Part shown: positions 42,701 to 53,376 of the stretch, piece by piece
Position numbering within the stretch: the stretch's first letter is position 1
Layout: each line of letters begins with the position of its first letter
Origin: Sesamum alatum
Lineage: Eukaryota > Streptophyta > Magnoliopsida > Lamiales > Pedaliaceae
Length of the DNA stretch: 64,000 bases
Assembly (NCBI GenBank): GCA_034509735.1
Contig: JACGWO010000012.1
Coordinates: 21,605,188-21,669,187 of the forward strand
Direction of reading: 5' to 3'
Translations under genes and position numbers: made by a program
Notes under the pieces: model-generated
What the model was told of the DNA's origin: nothing
What the model saw: only the letters and a program-made list of their open reading frames with translations
The model's database searches: none

Positions 42701-45454
42701 AACAGATTGCTAAACCAAGACTCCCCATCTCATGCACATGAAAATATGGGAATTTCGGTATATCAATCAGACATTAATGCTCATTTTCCGCCAATTCATG
42801 TCCACCTTTAATGTTCAGTTGATCTTGCGATACTAACAAAGAAGACTTAGAGGGTATTTGGCTAAACTTATTTGAAAAATTTATAAGTTAATTCATCTTA
42901 TAAGATGTTAGATCTTATTCTAAAAACAAATTCTTGATGCATTTTGGATATAATAAGATAATGAAACTTATAGGATATTGGTAAAATCAAATATTGCAAA
43001 ATTGAGGGAGCTTGTTAATATTTTAAGGGAGTGTTTGCGCGCGCTTTGAAAAAGCGCTTTTCAGCTTCTGGATGCTAAAAAACACTTTTGAGGTGTTTGG
43101 GATGCAAACGCCTGCTTCTGGAACTGCTAAGGAAAGCACTTTTAAGCCAAAAGCTGGAAGCACCTTATGGGGTGCTTCTAGCTGCTTTGGCTTTTTTGTA
43201 AATAAATTTAACTTCTTTTTAGACTACTTTACCCTCATTATAATAACTTTAATTCAATTTTATCATTTTTAATGTATTTTTAAAATTGCTCATCTAAAGT
43301 TGATGTTAGAATTTTTAAATAATTTGATAATTTATCACTAACAAAATTTACAATTTCACATGTTTAGTATTTTAAAATTTTACTATTTTATTTACTATAT
43401 TATATGATATTATTCCTAAATCATAGAAAAATATAAATTAACTTGCTAGGATTAATTAAAAAATAACTATTATTTTGTCAATATTGTAAGTTTATTTATT
43501 GTGTATGAATGAACAATTATATTTCATAATAGGAACATTATTGAACTAAACATCCAGTTTTTCTATTAATATTGAATATTTTAATAATATAAGTTATAAT
43601 CATTTGGTAAAAAATTAAATATGAGATATACTAATTGAAATAAAAATTATATTTTTTAGGAAAAATAATTATTATAATCAAGAGATAAGTGTAAATATTA
43701 AGGCAAAATAGCATCTGTTTAGTACATGAGGACAAAATGGTCTTTAATCAATTAAACGTGTTTTAGAAGTGCTTTTCTCCCAAACACTACCAATTTAGCT
43801 TTCATCTGCTTTTCACTTTTTTTTACAAATATTACCCACTTTTGATTCTGCTACAACTTCCAACTTTTTCTATGAAAATCACTTCTTTAAAAGTAGAAGC
43901 TCTCGCAAACACTCCCTAAAATGATCTAAGAACTCTTACTTTTCTTAAAGAAGTTTACAAGCTTATAACATCTTATTTTGAATCTTATAAGCAATTATTT
44001 TGAAAAATTTGCCAAACACTCAACAATATCCCATAATGTTTCAAACATCTTATAAATGTTGCCTTCCCGGAAGCCCTCTTAGTTTAGCAAACGGAGAAAC
44101 TTTCGTATCTTAAGTTTGTTTCCAGAGTTATAAATGATCCTGATGGTTATGCTAGAATTGGATGACTCGATTCCTTAATAAAATATTGAATTCCAAGTAT
44201 TAGACATGACTACCATCATTAATATACTCATGGAACATTCCAACTGCTGATTCAGTGATTAACTTTCTATCTAATGAATTTACTTGCCTGTTTTGGCTTC
44301 CAATTATATGGTACATATGTTGCTGATTAATTCTTTAGATATAAGGTACTTTATCTTCTATTTTCAGTTCAAAGGAACGTGAGTTGCTTGAGGAGCTTGG
44401 TTCTCTTGGTAATGCCCCTGCCAATCGGTCAAAAACTCGCCCCAAAGTTCAACAACCTGGTGGGCATTTCTTTTCAAGATTTGCAAAGCACTTACAAAAA
44501 TTGAACTGATTATGAATCTTCAAATCTTGATATTTGTTGCATGATAGAGTATTCTTTTGGTTGATCCTATCTGAGACTTGAAAGTAGTCCTAGTTTTATG
44601 TCAAGCTGCAGGTTGCGTTAATTCCAGAGACAATCATCATATATCATGTTGCCAATATTACAAATTTAAGCTATTATTATTCTACAGGAAAAGGGTTATT
44701 ATGCACATCCGAAATAGCCAATTTTGAATCTCATATTGAAGTCTAATCTGATCTCTGCATTGCAGATGAAAGCACAGAAAGTGAACAAAGTTCCATTACA
44801 GAAAAGAAAGATGATTCAGAAGATCAGAATGACTTGTGGAAGCAGTTGAAAGATTTTGCTGGGTATATCTTCGTCCTGACGGTTCCCCATAAACTTTGCT
44901 AGAGCTGCTGAACTATGCTTTCTAATTTTCATGACTTTGTTTTCTCATTGATTGATTAACCACATCATTCAATCAAGATAAAGCATGCATTACAATACTT
45001 TAAAATTCACTCTCCCTTCGTGGTATTTGTTTTGCTTGCTCATCCAAAATATCAGCATGACTCGAAACGTACTTCCATTGGATAATATTCAATTCTTGAG
45101 TTGGTATCCTTTGTTCCTAGCTTTTAGAGCTACATGCATGTTTCCTTGTGTGTGTTTTCTTTAAGATGCTTAATGAAACCATATGGAGAAAGGCATGTTC
45201 ACTTGTCTTGTGACTCTACGGAATTCAAATCAATGCAACTATCCATACTTGCGTTGACGAATGATTCTGGATTATCATTCTATATTATTTTGATAGTATT
45301 GCCGTTCTATTTTCGCTTCATGTCTCTCCATTGGACGAATCTTATACCTTTCATAGTCATTATTCTTGCTTTTATAACTCTGCATTAACAAAAACCATAT
45401 GATTGCAGGTCTGTTGCCAATGGAGCTTTGAAATGGTTCAAAGATAACATGTAA
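33743..45454 (+). CDS. Plastid-type DnaJ (Hsp40, type A) with C-terminal extension
   Basis: Eleven exons: 33743-34063, 34348-34416, 36097-36186, 36753-36877, 37234-37429, 39859-40034, 41443-41572, 42091-42251, 44368-44459, 44766-44862 and 45409-45454, all in frame, give 500 residues. Residues 1 to about 78 are Ser/Ala/Thr/Arg-rich and few acids, as in a chloroplast transit peptide. The J domain runs from 81 ([20 protein letters not shown]) and has the HPD motif at 109-111, which stimulates Hsp70. A short Gly/Phe region follows ([20 protein letters not shown]). The zinc domain has all four CxxCxGxG repeats: C228/C231, C245/C248, C271/C274 and C285/C288. The C-terminal substrate domains follow ([27 protein letters not shown]). 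The last ~60 residues are acidic, then end [14 protein letters not shown]. This matches the Arabidopsis At1g80030 type as I recall it, not the shorter DJA5/DJA6 type. Confidence 0.94.
41246..41261 (+). repeat. G16 homopolymer in DnaJ intron 6
   Basis: Sixteen consecutive G lie about 180 bases before the exon 7 acceptor. It is on the sense strand of the intron, so the pre-mRNA would carry a G run able to form a quadruplex if it is real and not an assembly artefact. Confidence 0.7.
42855..44030. mobile_element. Outer MITE in DnaJ intron 8, split by a second element
   Basis: The left end GAGGGTATTTGGCTAAA mirrors the right end (inverted GAGTGTTTGGCAAATTTTTC). The inner arms pair as well: CATCTTATAAGATGTTAGATC on the left with TATAACATCTTATTTTGAATC on the right. 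A Tourist-like element sits in the middle. A relative lies at 63392-64000. Confidence 0.55.
43027..43916. mobile_element. Tourist-like (PIF/Harbinger) MITE with TAA target duplication
   Basis: The ends are GGGAGTGTTTGC and GCAAACACTCCC, a perfect 12-bp inverted repeat, flanked by TAA on both sides (43024-43026 and 43917-43919). A 3-bp TTA/TAA duplication and a GGG-start terminus are the Tourist hallmarks. It is 890 bp without a transposase. Part of it is repeated at 15165-15500. Confidence 0.78.
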
Positions 45455-46489
45455 TTCTTCATTGGCGTGACGCGCATCCTTGAGGAATACCGTCCTTGCT
45501 CAACACGTACATGCTCTTAGCTGATACCAGAGTCTCATCTTCTATTGATGTCGGGTTGTTTCACCCTTCTTTTCATTGATCTTAGACCGTAGCCTGAGAA
45601 AATTGCACAAGAATATTGTGGGAGTTCTTTGATTTTTTCGGCCTCCTCAGTGCTGTGTTTGTAGCATGAGTTTACCATAGAGTGGTCTGAATTGTATTCT
45701 TTTGTATCCCATGAATGAGTAGAGTGGCAGTACTTAGAAAATCTTGCAGAATACCATCTTTGATCTTCATCTTGTCTTGTGTCTTGTCACTATAGTTGCA
45801 GAACAGCTTCCAATTTCTGCAATGAGAATTGGCATTCCCTGATGCTGGAACTGGAACTCCCAACTTTTATGGGGAAAAAAATAATTCGAGGTTCAATATA
45901 CGCAGGGACGATTGGTATGTGAGAATGAATTTGGATGGAAATAGAATAAATTTGGGAACGAAATAAAAGTTTTGGTATTCCAAAGCGGAACTGAATCAAA
46001 AAATTTCAAATCACTCGGTTCATCAGTTTGGTAAATAGTAATGAAATTTAAAAAGCCCTGTTACATAAGAAATATTATTTTGAAATTTTAAATAATTATA
46101 AATTTATAATATATATATATATATGAGATTTAATGATTCGTACTTTAATATTTTTATATAGCGATCCATTATATTTAATGAATTTAAATAATATAAAATT
46201 GTGTGATTATAAATTTTGCAATTATAATTTTATTGAAAAATTTTAGTAATTTAAAAAAAGTTCGATCCTCAGTCTATTGCATGGGTAAGAGCAGCATTAT
46301 CTAATCTCGTATCGATGGGACTGAGCACTCATAATTTTAAATTATGTCAAACATGTGTTTTAAATTAACTTGAGAAGTACAATCACAACCTATTACCTCA
46401 TTTCAATTATACCAATAGTTTTTTTTTTTTTTATTACAAAAAATGCATTCTTAGATGACTCCATTACGATCTCTTTCTATTTTTAAATA
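45455..46489. other. DnaJ 3' UTR and following AT-rich intergenic sequence
   Basis: About 300 bases after the DnaJ stop are moderately GC-rich and probably 3' UTR. After about 45890 the sequence is AT-rich and has no supported gene. Confidence 0.4.
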
Positions 46490-46738
46490 CTAGTTGACAT
46501 GATATGCCATTCTCCACGTGCATATAATAAATAATATTTTATATTTTAAAATATATTGTATTATGAATAAGAAAAAATATATATAAATTAACACATCATA
46601 TTTCAAAAAAAAAAAAAAAAAAGAAAAGGAAGAGAAACAAAAGAAACTAACTTGGGGTATTATTGGCATGGCAAAAAAAAATAGTGTCACGGTATAACTA
46701 ACCGCCATTGTTAGTGAAAACGGTATTCTCTTTTTATA
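46490..46738 (-). mobile_element. Helitron, minus orientation, 5' terminus interrupted
   Basis: CTAG at 46490-46493 marks the 3' end. The body on the minus strand carries CCGTTTTCACTAACAATGGC and GGTTAGTTATACCGTGACAC. The 5' TC start is missing because the next Helitron ends exactly there. Confidence 0.65.
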
Positions 46739-46913
46739 CTAGCTGTTGTGGCATCCTCTCCCTATGTGTATGTAAAATAATATTGCACCTTTTAAAGTTA
46801 CTGTAAATAAGAAAAAAAAAAAGAAACTAACTTAAGGGTATTATTGACATAACAAAAAATAGTATCACGGTATAAGTAACCACCGTTGTGAGTGAAAACA
46901 ATATTCTCCTTTA
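46739..46913 (-). mobile_element. Helitron, minus orientation, 5' terminus interrupted
   Basis: CTAG at 46739-46742 abuts the remains of the previous element's 5' end (TATAAAAAGAG on the minus strand). The body contains GGTGGTTACTTATACCGTG. Its own 5' end stops at a further Helitron 3' end. Confidence 0.6.
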
Positions 46914-47019
46914 CAGCCGTGACATGCCGTCCTTGCGTGTAGATAAAATGACGTTGCACATTTTAAAGTTATTGTAAATAAGAAAAAAATATATATACAT
47001 ACACAGTAACACATCTATA
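46914..47019 (-). mobile_element. Helitron 3' fragment, minus orientation
   Basis: Minus-strand GGACGGCATGTCACGGCTG followed by TAAAGGAG is a worn 3' hairpin and end. About 100 bp remain before plus-oriented copies begin. Confidence 0.5.
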
Positions 47020-47686
47020 TCTATACTATTATATAAAGCAAACCCTGTTTTTACTAATAAATGGTGGTTATCTACACCGTAACACCAAATTTTAAAATTA
47101 CCAAAAATATCCTTATGTATCCATCTATTTATACTATTATAAAAAAGAAACCTCTTTTTTACGCGCAAATAGCGATTAATGACACCGTCACACTGATTTT
47201 TTGTAATGCCAAAAATAACCTTCAATTGATAAAGATAGTTACTTTATTCAACTTCTCAAATTTTATATTAATTGATAAATTAGATTTTTTTTCTTTCTTT
47301 TAATGTGATGTGTTAGTTTATGTATATTTTACTCTTATTTATAATATATTTTAATCTATACTATTATATAAAGCAAACCATGTTTTCACTAATAAATGGT
47401 GGTTACCTACACCGTAACACCAAATTTTAAAATTACCAAAAATATCCTTATGTATTCATCTATCTATACTATTATAAAAAAAAACCTCTTTTTTACGCGC
47501 AAATAGCAATTAATGACACCGCCACACTGATTTTTTGTAATGCCAAAAATAACCTTCAATTGATAAAGATAGTTACTTTATTCAACTTCTCAAATTTTAT
47601 ATTAATTGATAAATTAGATTTTTTTTTTCTTTCTTTTAATGTGATGTGTTAGTTTATATATTTTACTCTTATTTATAATATATTTT
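47020..47686 (+). repeat. Tandem duplication, 335-bp unit, of two nested Helitron heads
   Basis: Unit 1 (47020-47354) and unit 2 (47355 to about 47686) each begin TCTATACTATTATATAAAGC and carry a second Helitron head (TATACTATTATAAAA) about 105-110 bp in, followed by the same body. They differ at only scattered positions (for example ATCCATCTATTT versus ATTCATCTATCT). The duplicated unit begins exactly at a Helitron 5' end. Confidence 0.8.
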
Positions 47687-47742
47687 AAAGCGTGAAAATT
47701 ATTTATTATATGCACGCAGGAACGGCGTGCCACGACGGCTAG
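47463..47742 (+). mobile_element. Complete short Helitron
   Basis: It starts A|TCTATACTATTATAAAAAA and ends AACGGCGTGCCACGACGGCTAG before T (47739-47742), with a GGCGTGCC hairpin. It is 280 bp with no protein. Confidence 0.8.
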
Positions 47743-48027
47743 TTATTATATAAAATAAACTCTTTTTCTACTCTCAAATGGCGGTTAATGACACCGCCGC
47801 ACCACTTTTTTGTAATGACAAAAATAACAATCAACTGATATGATAACTACTTTATTCAACTTTTTAAATTTTATATTAATTGATAAATTAATTTTTTATT
47901 TCTTTTCTTTTTTTTGTTTTTAATGTGACGTGTTAGTTTATATATTTTAGTCTTATTTATAATATATTTTAAAACGTAAAAAAATATTTATTCTATGCAT
48001 GCAGGAACGGCTTGCCACGACGACTAG
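47743..48027 (+). mobile_element. Helitron lacking its first bases
   Basis: It begins TTATTATATAAAATAAACTC directly after the CTAG of the preceding copy and ends GGCTTGCCACGACGACTAG before T. The initial TCTATAC is missing, as expected if the preceding copy inserted at its head. Confidence 0.7.
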
Positions 48028-48039
48028 TATAAACCAACA

Positions 48040-48178
48040 GAATATATTTTAAAGAAAAAAAAAAATAAAAGAAAACTAACTAGGAGGTATTATCGACATA
48101 ACAAAAAAATTAATATCACGGTGTCATAAACTGATATTTGTGAGTGAGAAAAGTCTTTTCCATTTATATTAGTAGAGA
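48040..48178 (-). mobile_element. Helitron 5' fragment, minus orientation
   Basis: On the minus strand it begins A|TCTCTACTAATATAAATGG and includes GATATTAATTTTTTTGT-like family sequence; the 3' hairpin is absent. Confidence 0.5.
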
Positions 48179-48330
48179 TACTTCATCACCACCTAAATTA
48201 CGACCTCTGTATAAGTTTTCGCTCTTACTTCATTTTGAAAATTACGAACTCTTTAAAACTTTTGAATTATTACAATTTTGAAAATTATAATTGTATTTCA
48301 TCTCTCATTTAGTTTTAATATATATATATA

Positions 48331-48542
48331 CTAATCGGCGTGGCACGCCGTTTCTGCGTGCATATAATAAATAATATTTCATACTTTAAAATATATTATA
48401 ACACACTTCAAAGAAAAAAAAAGAGAGAAAGAAATAAAGAAAGAAAAGAAATTAACCTAGGGGTATTATTGACATAACAAAAAATTGGTGTCCTCGGTAA
48501 GTAACCGTCTTTTGTGAGTGAAAACGGAATTTTCTTTATATA
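48331..48542 (-). mobile_element. Short Helitron, minus orientation
   Basis: On the minus strand the 3' end reads AACGGCGTGCCACGCCGATTAG before T; GGCGTGCCACGCC is a perfect hairpin and the CTAG has become TTAG. The 5' end abuts the next copy. Confidence 0.65.
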
Positions 48543-48837
48543 CTAGCTGTGGTGGCATGCCGGTCCTGCGTGCATATCGTAAATAATCTTTCACATTTAT
48601 ATATATATATTATAAATAAAAGTTAAATATATAAACCAATACATTACATTAAAAAAATTTGAAAGAAAGAAAGAAAAAAAAACTAATTTATTAGTTAATG
48701 TAAAATATGGATAGTTGAATAAGTTAGTTATTTTATCAGTTGAAGGACGTTTTTGGCATAAAAAAAAATTGGTGCAATGGTGTCCTCAACCGCCACTTGT
48801 GAGTGTAAAATGTATTTCCTTTATATATTAGTATAGA
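48543..48837 (-). mobile_element. Complete short Helitron, minus orientation
   Basis: On the minus strand it begins A|TCTATACTAATATATAAAGG (48837 down) and ends CCGGCATGCCACCACAGCTAG before T (48543). It is 295 bp, the same length as the copy at 11122-11416. Confidence 0.75.
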
Positions 48838-48934
48838 TTAATATAGATATAGATATAGATATATATTAAGAAAAATAACTACCTACTAATCTTTTAAAAG
48901 TAATGCTATTTATGCGAAAATACGAGATATAGGT

Positions 48935-49372
48935 ATACAATTTTTAGGAATAATTACACAGCTTTAAGTTTGGTGTAATTATATTCAAATCATTTGAGTT
49001 TGAAAAATTACATATGATATCTCTAATATTTGTTTCCATCTAATATCAACAAAAAAGATGAATAGAAGTTTTTATATACCCCTTATTGATCTTCATCGAT
49101 TATTACAACTTATTAACGATCATACAATATCTTTTTACCAAATTATCCTTTGTCCGATTTGCAATAGGTCTGTAATAAGTCAATCAGTAAATACGAATTT
49201 TCACTCAACTTTGGTACTGATGTCAACAAATTTCGTGAATTTTACTGAACGAATAAATTTATTTGTTGGATGAAAATAAACATTAAGGGTATTAGTTATA
49301 ATTTCTTAAATTACAAAGAATCTACGTATAATTGCGTCAAATTTGATGGGAGGATTTTGTAATTATCCCTGA
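48935..49372. mobile_element. Fold-back element, family A, second copy
   Basis: The left part GGAATAATTACACAGC and right part (inverted GGGATAATTACAAAATCC) pair, with GAAAAATTACATATGATATC returning as its inverted counterpart. Its layout and phrases match 6165-6710. Confidence 0.5.
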
Positions 49373-49546
49373 ATTTTAAATAAAATTGACACATGATATA
49401 TTGAGAAGGTGAATGCAAATAACCTGATGTAAAAAGGTCGAACGACAATCCAACGGTTTCAGATTACCTAAAGGAAGATCGGTGGTCTAATCTGACGGCT
49501 GAGAAGAGAGAATCCAAAAGTCTTGCCTTATTTAGTGGACCTGAGA

Positions 49547-49758
49547 TATAAATAGGGGTGGAGTCCATGTCCAAATAGGCCGCCACTCAGAAAGTCCATT
49601 TATTAGGGTTTTTGAGCTCCAAAGCCCATCTCTCTCTCCCCCTCTCTCTCTCACTCTCTCCCTCTCCCTCCATTAATTTCTCTTGAAAAATCAAGGGAAT
49701 TCGTAAAACCCTAAACCCTGGGTTGTCGGGTACCAGACAGTCTCGCTGCGCCGCTCAA
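49547..49758 (+). promoter_or_regulatory. Core promoter and non-coding first exon of the hAT-derived gene
   Basis: TATAAATA at 49547-49554 suggests a transcription start near 49580. The leader has a long CT-rich stretch (about 49627-49675) and telo-box repeats AAACCCTAAACCCT near 49707-49720. The first exon ends at a perfect donor CTCAA|GTAAGT (49758/49759) and a 1,556-bp intron leads to the acceptor at 51314, one base before the start codon. Confidence 0.6.
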
Positions 49759-51315
49759 GTAAGTTTTTCTGAACTGGTTTCTTGTACGTGAATTTCGCTC
49801 GCGCTGTTTCAATTTCGTTCGAGAGTTGTGGTTTTACTGGTTTGTGGCCGCTCTTTGTGATTTTTGTTTTTAATCGGTAATTATGCTTTGTGACGTTATT
49901 GGAGGTTTAGGTTTTTCTGGGTTTTGTTGTTGTTGGAAAAACCCTTGTTGGGGGTTTGATTTTGTGTAGAGGTGGTGTTTTCTTGTGATGATTATAGGCC
50001 TTGGGAAAGAATTGATTTCTTGTCTATTGTTTGTTCTTGTGTTTGGGTGTTGATGTACCGGTAGGACCGCGTATGGGGTTTTTATTGAGTGATGTGCGTT
50101 TGCAGTTTGCCATGTTGTGTGGGTTATTTGCCTTGTGTTTGTATTTGGTGGACGAGTTGGTTATGCTTGTCTATTGAAGTGAGAGATGCTTTCTGCGATC
50201 AATGCAATTGGACAAATTTAGTTCTACTCTTTGTGGATTTTTGGAACTATGGCATATATATCTGCAGTAGATTTTACATTGAAGAGCTTTAAAAGGCACT
50301 ACGGACTGGAGGTTTCTATACTTTTTGCCTCTTTCTTGAACCCTTTGTTCAGAAAAGACTCTGGCTTTTCATCTTTATGATCATGAGTATATTATATGGG
50401 ATATGGACTGAATTGAAGCCATGTTTGAACTTGATGCAAGTTCTTCCGTCTAAATCAAAGAGAATCATAATTGAACGATGTTGACGATAAGTTGATTTGG
50501 ATGGCTCTATGAAGGGTGTTTTAGACATAAACAAATCGAACAACGGTTTTGGTTAAATTATATGTTCCTCCACCACTTTATTGAGATTCCTCAGGTGGTT
50601 CGTCAATCTTGGTAAGTGTTTTAGGCTATTTATTGGAAAAATATACTTAAGATATTGGGAGCGGGAAAACCTAATGAATTCTTTTAAGAACAAATTTCCT
50701 GTCCTAGTTCTGCAGTGTTTTTCTTTTTTTGTTTTAGCATAAACTGGAAATGATCATTGGATTCAGTAGGGTTTTCTTATTGAAGGTTCCATTGATAGTC
50801 AATGTCAAAGTATCACTTCAATGGTGAAGGCTCATTATGCAGAGAGTCCTAAGTAGAACAGTGTTCTTCTTTAAGTCCATTTACCTAACAGAGTGGTTAT
50901 TTCACTCTGATTCACTCTGTATGTGATTTAAGTTATATACTTATTTTATGTTCATGTGCATAAGTACCTCGAATTCGTATTTCTCACTGTTGCCATGCAA
51001 TTTCTGAATTCTCTTTGTAGTTGAGATTTAGCATATGATTTAAAATTTTTGTGGAAGGTCATATTGATTGATGCAGTCAGCTTCATATATTTTGGTTTCT
51101 TCCCTTAATGTATGTTGTTGCCGACAGAAAGCAAAAGGGAGATATGAGGGAAAAATTCTCCAAAGCTCCTTTTAGTTGTGTTTTGTGATACCAACGTTGA
51201 AGAGCATGTTGTTTTATGCACATAGCACAGTTTCCCCCTGGACATCATATAACTACGGACATTTAACTCAATTTAAAGAAATTTATGGTTTACACTGCTT
51301 TCCTTTTATTGCAGG

Positions 51316-53376
51316 ATGTATACAATGGATATATCTATTGATCAAAATGATTTCCCCCATTCAGATGCACAACCCAATAAACGCAGGCGGAAGAAGTCCA
51401 TGGTCTGGGAGCACTTCACAATTGAAACTGTTGATGCTGATTGTATCAGAGCCTGTTGCAACCAGTGTAAAAAATCCTTTGCTTATATATCCGGCTCGAA
51501 ACTAGCAGGCACCAGTCACCTAAAACGACATATTGCTTTGGGAATCTGCCCTGTCAGCCGGCACAATCAGGAGAAAGATCAACCAAGTCCATACATACCA
51601 GCTCCCCGAACTAATATTTCTGCAAATGGCAACTTCCCAAGAAAGCGCCACCGAGCTGCCAATGGAGTGGCAAGCATCTATCTCAGTGAGGATAATTACA
51701 GCCATGAACTTGCAAAAATGATCATTCAGCATGACTATCCGCTTCACATGGTTGAACACTCCGGATTTATTGATTTTGCACGGACTCTTCAGCCTCAGTT
51801 CAATATTACTAGTGTCACTGCCGTGCAAGAGCAAGTTATGGGCATTTACTTTAGGGAGAAGCAGAAGCTTCTTGACCTTCTTAGCGGAATCTCAGGACGT
51901 CTTAACCTTACGGTGGACTTGTGGACTTCAAATCAAAGCTTAGCTTACGTACTTATAACAGGTCACTTTATTGACCACGATTGGAAATTGCAGAGGCGAA
52001 TCTTGAATTTTATCACAGTACAGTTTCCTGATTCAGATACAGCTTTCAGTCATGCTATTGCTGATTGTCTGACTGATTGGAGTGCTGAGGACAAGTTATT
52101 TACGGTTACTTCTGATCGTTCTTATGCCAATGAGAAAACCAGAGATAATCTCAGGAATTTACTATCAATAAAAAATTCCCTTATTCTGAATGGTCAGCTG
52201 TTAATTAACAGCTGTTATGCTCGTATTTTGAGAAGCCTTGCACAGGATGCTATAGGATCTATGAGGGAAACAATTGAGAAAGTACGACTAAGTGTGAAGT
52301 ATGTTAAAACTTCGGATGTTCATGAAGAGAGGTTTACCAAATTGAAACAACAGCTCCAAGTGCCAAGCACAAAGAACTTAATGATCGATAATCTGACAAA
52401 TTGGAGTACCACATATCAAATGTTGATGGCTGCTTCTGAACTGAAGGAAGTATTTTCCTGTTTGGATACTTCTGATCCAGATTATAAGTTGAGTCCACAG
52501 ATGGAAGAATGGGAACAGGTAGAAACTCTCTGTGCATACTTGAAAATATTTTACGAGGCAGCCAATATACTGATTTCACCCGTGTACCCGACGACTAATT
52601 TATTCTTCCATGAAGCCTGGAAGATTCATCTTGAACTAATGCATGGTGCTAACAGCCAGGATTTCTTTGTTAGCTGCCTGACCAGACCGTTGATGGAAAA
52701 ATTTACAAAGTATTGGGATGACTGCAACCTTGTCTTAGCAGTTGCTGTTGTAATGGACCCTAGGTTCAAGATGAAACTTGTGGAGTTCAGCTTTTCCAGG
52801 ATATATGGTGAGGATGCCGAGGCCTGGATCAACATTGTCAATGATGGTTTGCACGAACTCTATCTCGAGTACTTGGTTCAGTCCCTTCCTGCACCTACTT
52901 TTATAGAAGGAGAAAGTGATACTTTGGTAAATGATACTTTGGTAAAGACAGAGCCTCAGGAAGACTGTCTTCTCTCCAATGGTGATGGCTTTTCAGATTT
53001 CGACATTTATATCTCTGACATTATGACCGCACAACATATGAAGTCAGAATTAGATCAATATCTGGAAGAATCTCTTTTGCCCCGTGTGCAAGATTTCGAT
53101 GTTTTGGGCTGGTGGAAAATGAATAGATCGAAGTATCCAACTTTGTCCAAACTGGCTTCTGATGTTTTATCTATTCCACTTTCGACCATCTCAGCAGAAT
53201 CCGTATTCGATATGAGAGAGAAAAAGATTGACAGTTATCGGGGTTCATTGAGACCTAGCATACTGCAGGCTCTGATATGTTCAAAAGACTGGCTTCAGCA
53301 TGAGTCCTCAGAAGTTCCATTGGGAATTACATCAGAAATTTCTGCTGCAGCAGCAATAGTTAAAACAGAATTCTGA
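51316..53376 (+). CDS. Domesticated hAT transposase-like protein (DAYSLEEPER/RICESLEEPER type)
   Basis: A single coding exon gives 686 residues after a spliced leader. NKRRRKK at 21-27 may be a nuclear signal. A BED zinc finger follows (W31; C48-x2-C51; H68-x3-H72). The hAT core has VDLWTS at 200-205 and a later Asp in VTSDRSYAN (267). The conserved hAT CxxH is here C300-YAR, with the His lost, and TRWNST has become TNWSTT (361-366). A DUF4413-like region (DPRFKMKLVEFSFSRIYG, about 481-498) and a full C-terminal hAT dimerisation domain (GWWKMNRSKYPTLSKLASDV at 598-617, SIPLSTISAESVF at 619-631) complete it. A long intact frame, a host-like promoter, a leader intron and absence of terminal repeats fit a host gene, likely a DNA-binding regulator. 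A second Met at codon 4 could also serve as start. Confidence 0.9.
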   Translation: MYTMDISIDQNDFPHSDAQPNKRRRKKSMVWEHFTIETVDADCIRACCNQCKKSFAYISGSKLAGTSHLKRHIALGICPVSRHNQEKDQPSPYIPAPRTNISANGNFPRKRHRAANGVASIYLSEDNYSHELAKMIIQHDYPLHMVEHSGFIDFARTLQPQFNITSVTAVQEQVMGIYFREKQKLLDLLSGISGRLNLTVDLWTSNQSLAYVLITGHFIDHDWKLQRRILNFITVQFPDSDTAFSHAIADCLTDWSAEDKLFTVTSDRSYANEKTRDNLRNLLSIKNSLILNGQLLINSCYARILRSLAQDAIGSMRETIEKVRLSVKYVKTSDVHEERFTKLKQQLQVPSTKNLMIDNLTNWSTTYQMLMAASELKEVFSCLDTSDPDYKLSPQMEEWEQVETLCAYLKIFYEAANILISPVYPTTNLFFHEAWKIHLELMHGANSQDFFVSCLTRPLMEKFTKYWDDCNLVLAVAVVMDPRFKMKLVEFSFSRIYGEDAEAWINIVNDGLHELYLEYLVQSLPAPTFIEGESDTLVNDTLVKTEPQEDCLLSNGDGFSDFDIYISDIMTAQHMKSELDQYLEESLLPRVQDFDVLGWWKMNRSKYPTLSKLASDVLSIPLSTISAESVFDMREKKIDSYRGSLRPSILQALICSKDWLQHESSEVPLGITSEISAAAAIVKTEF

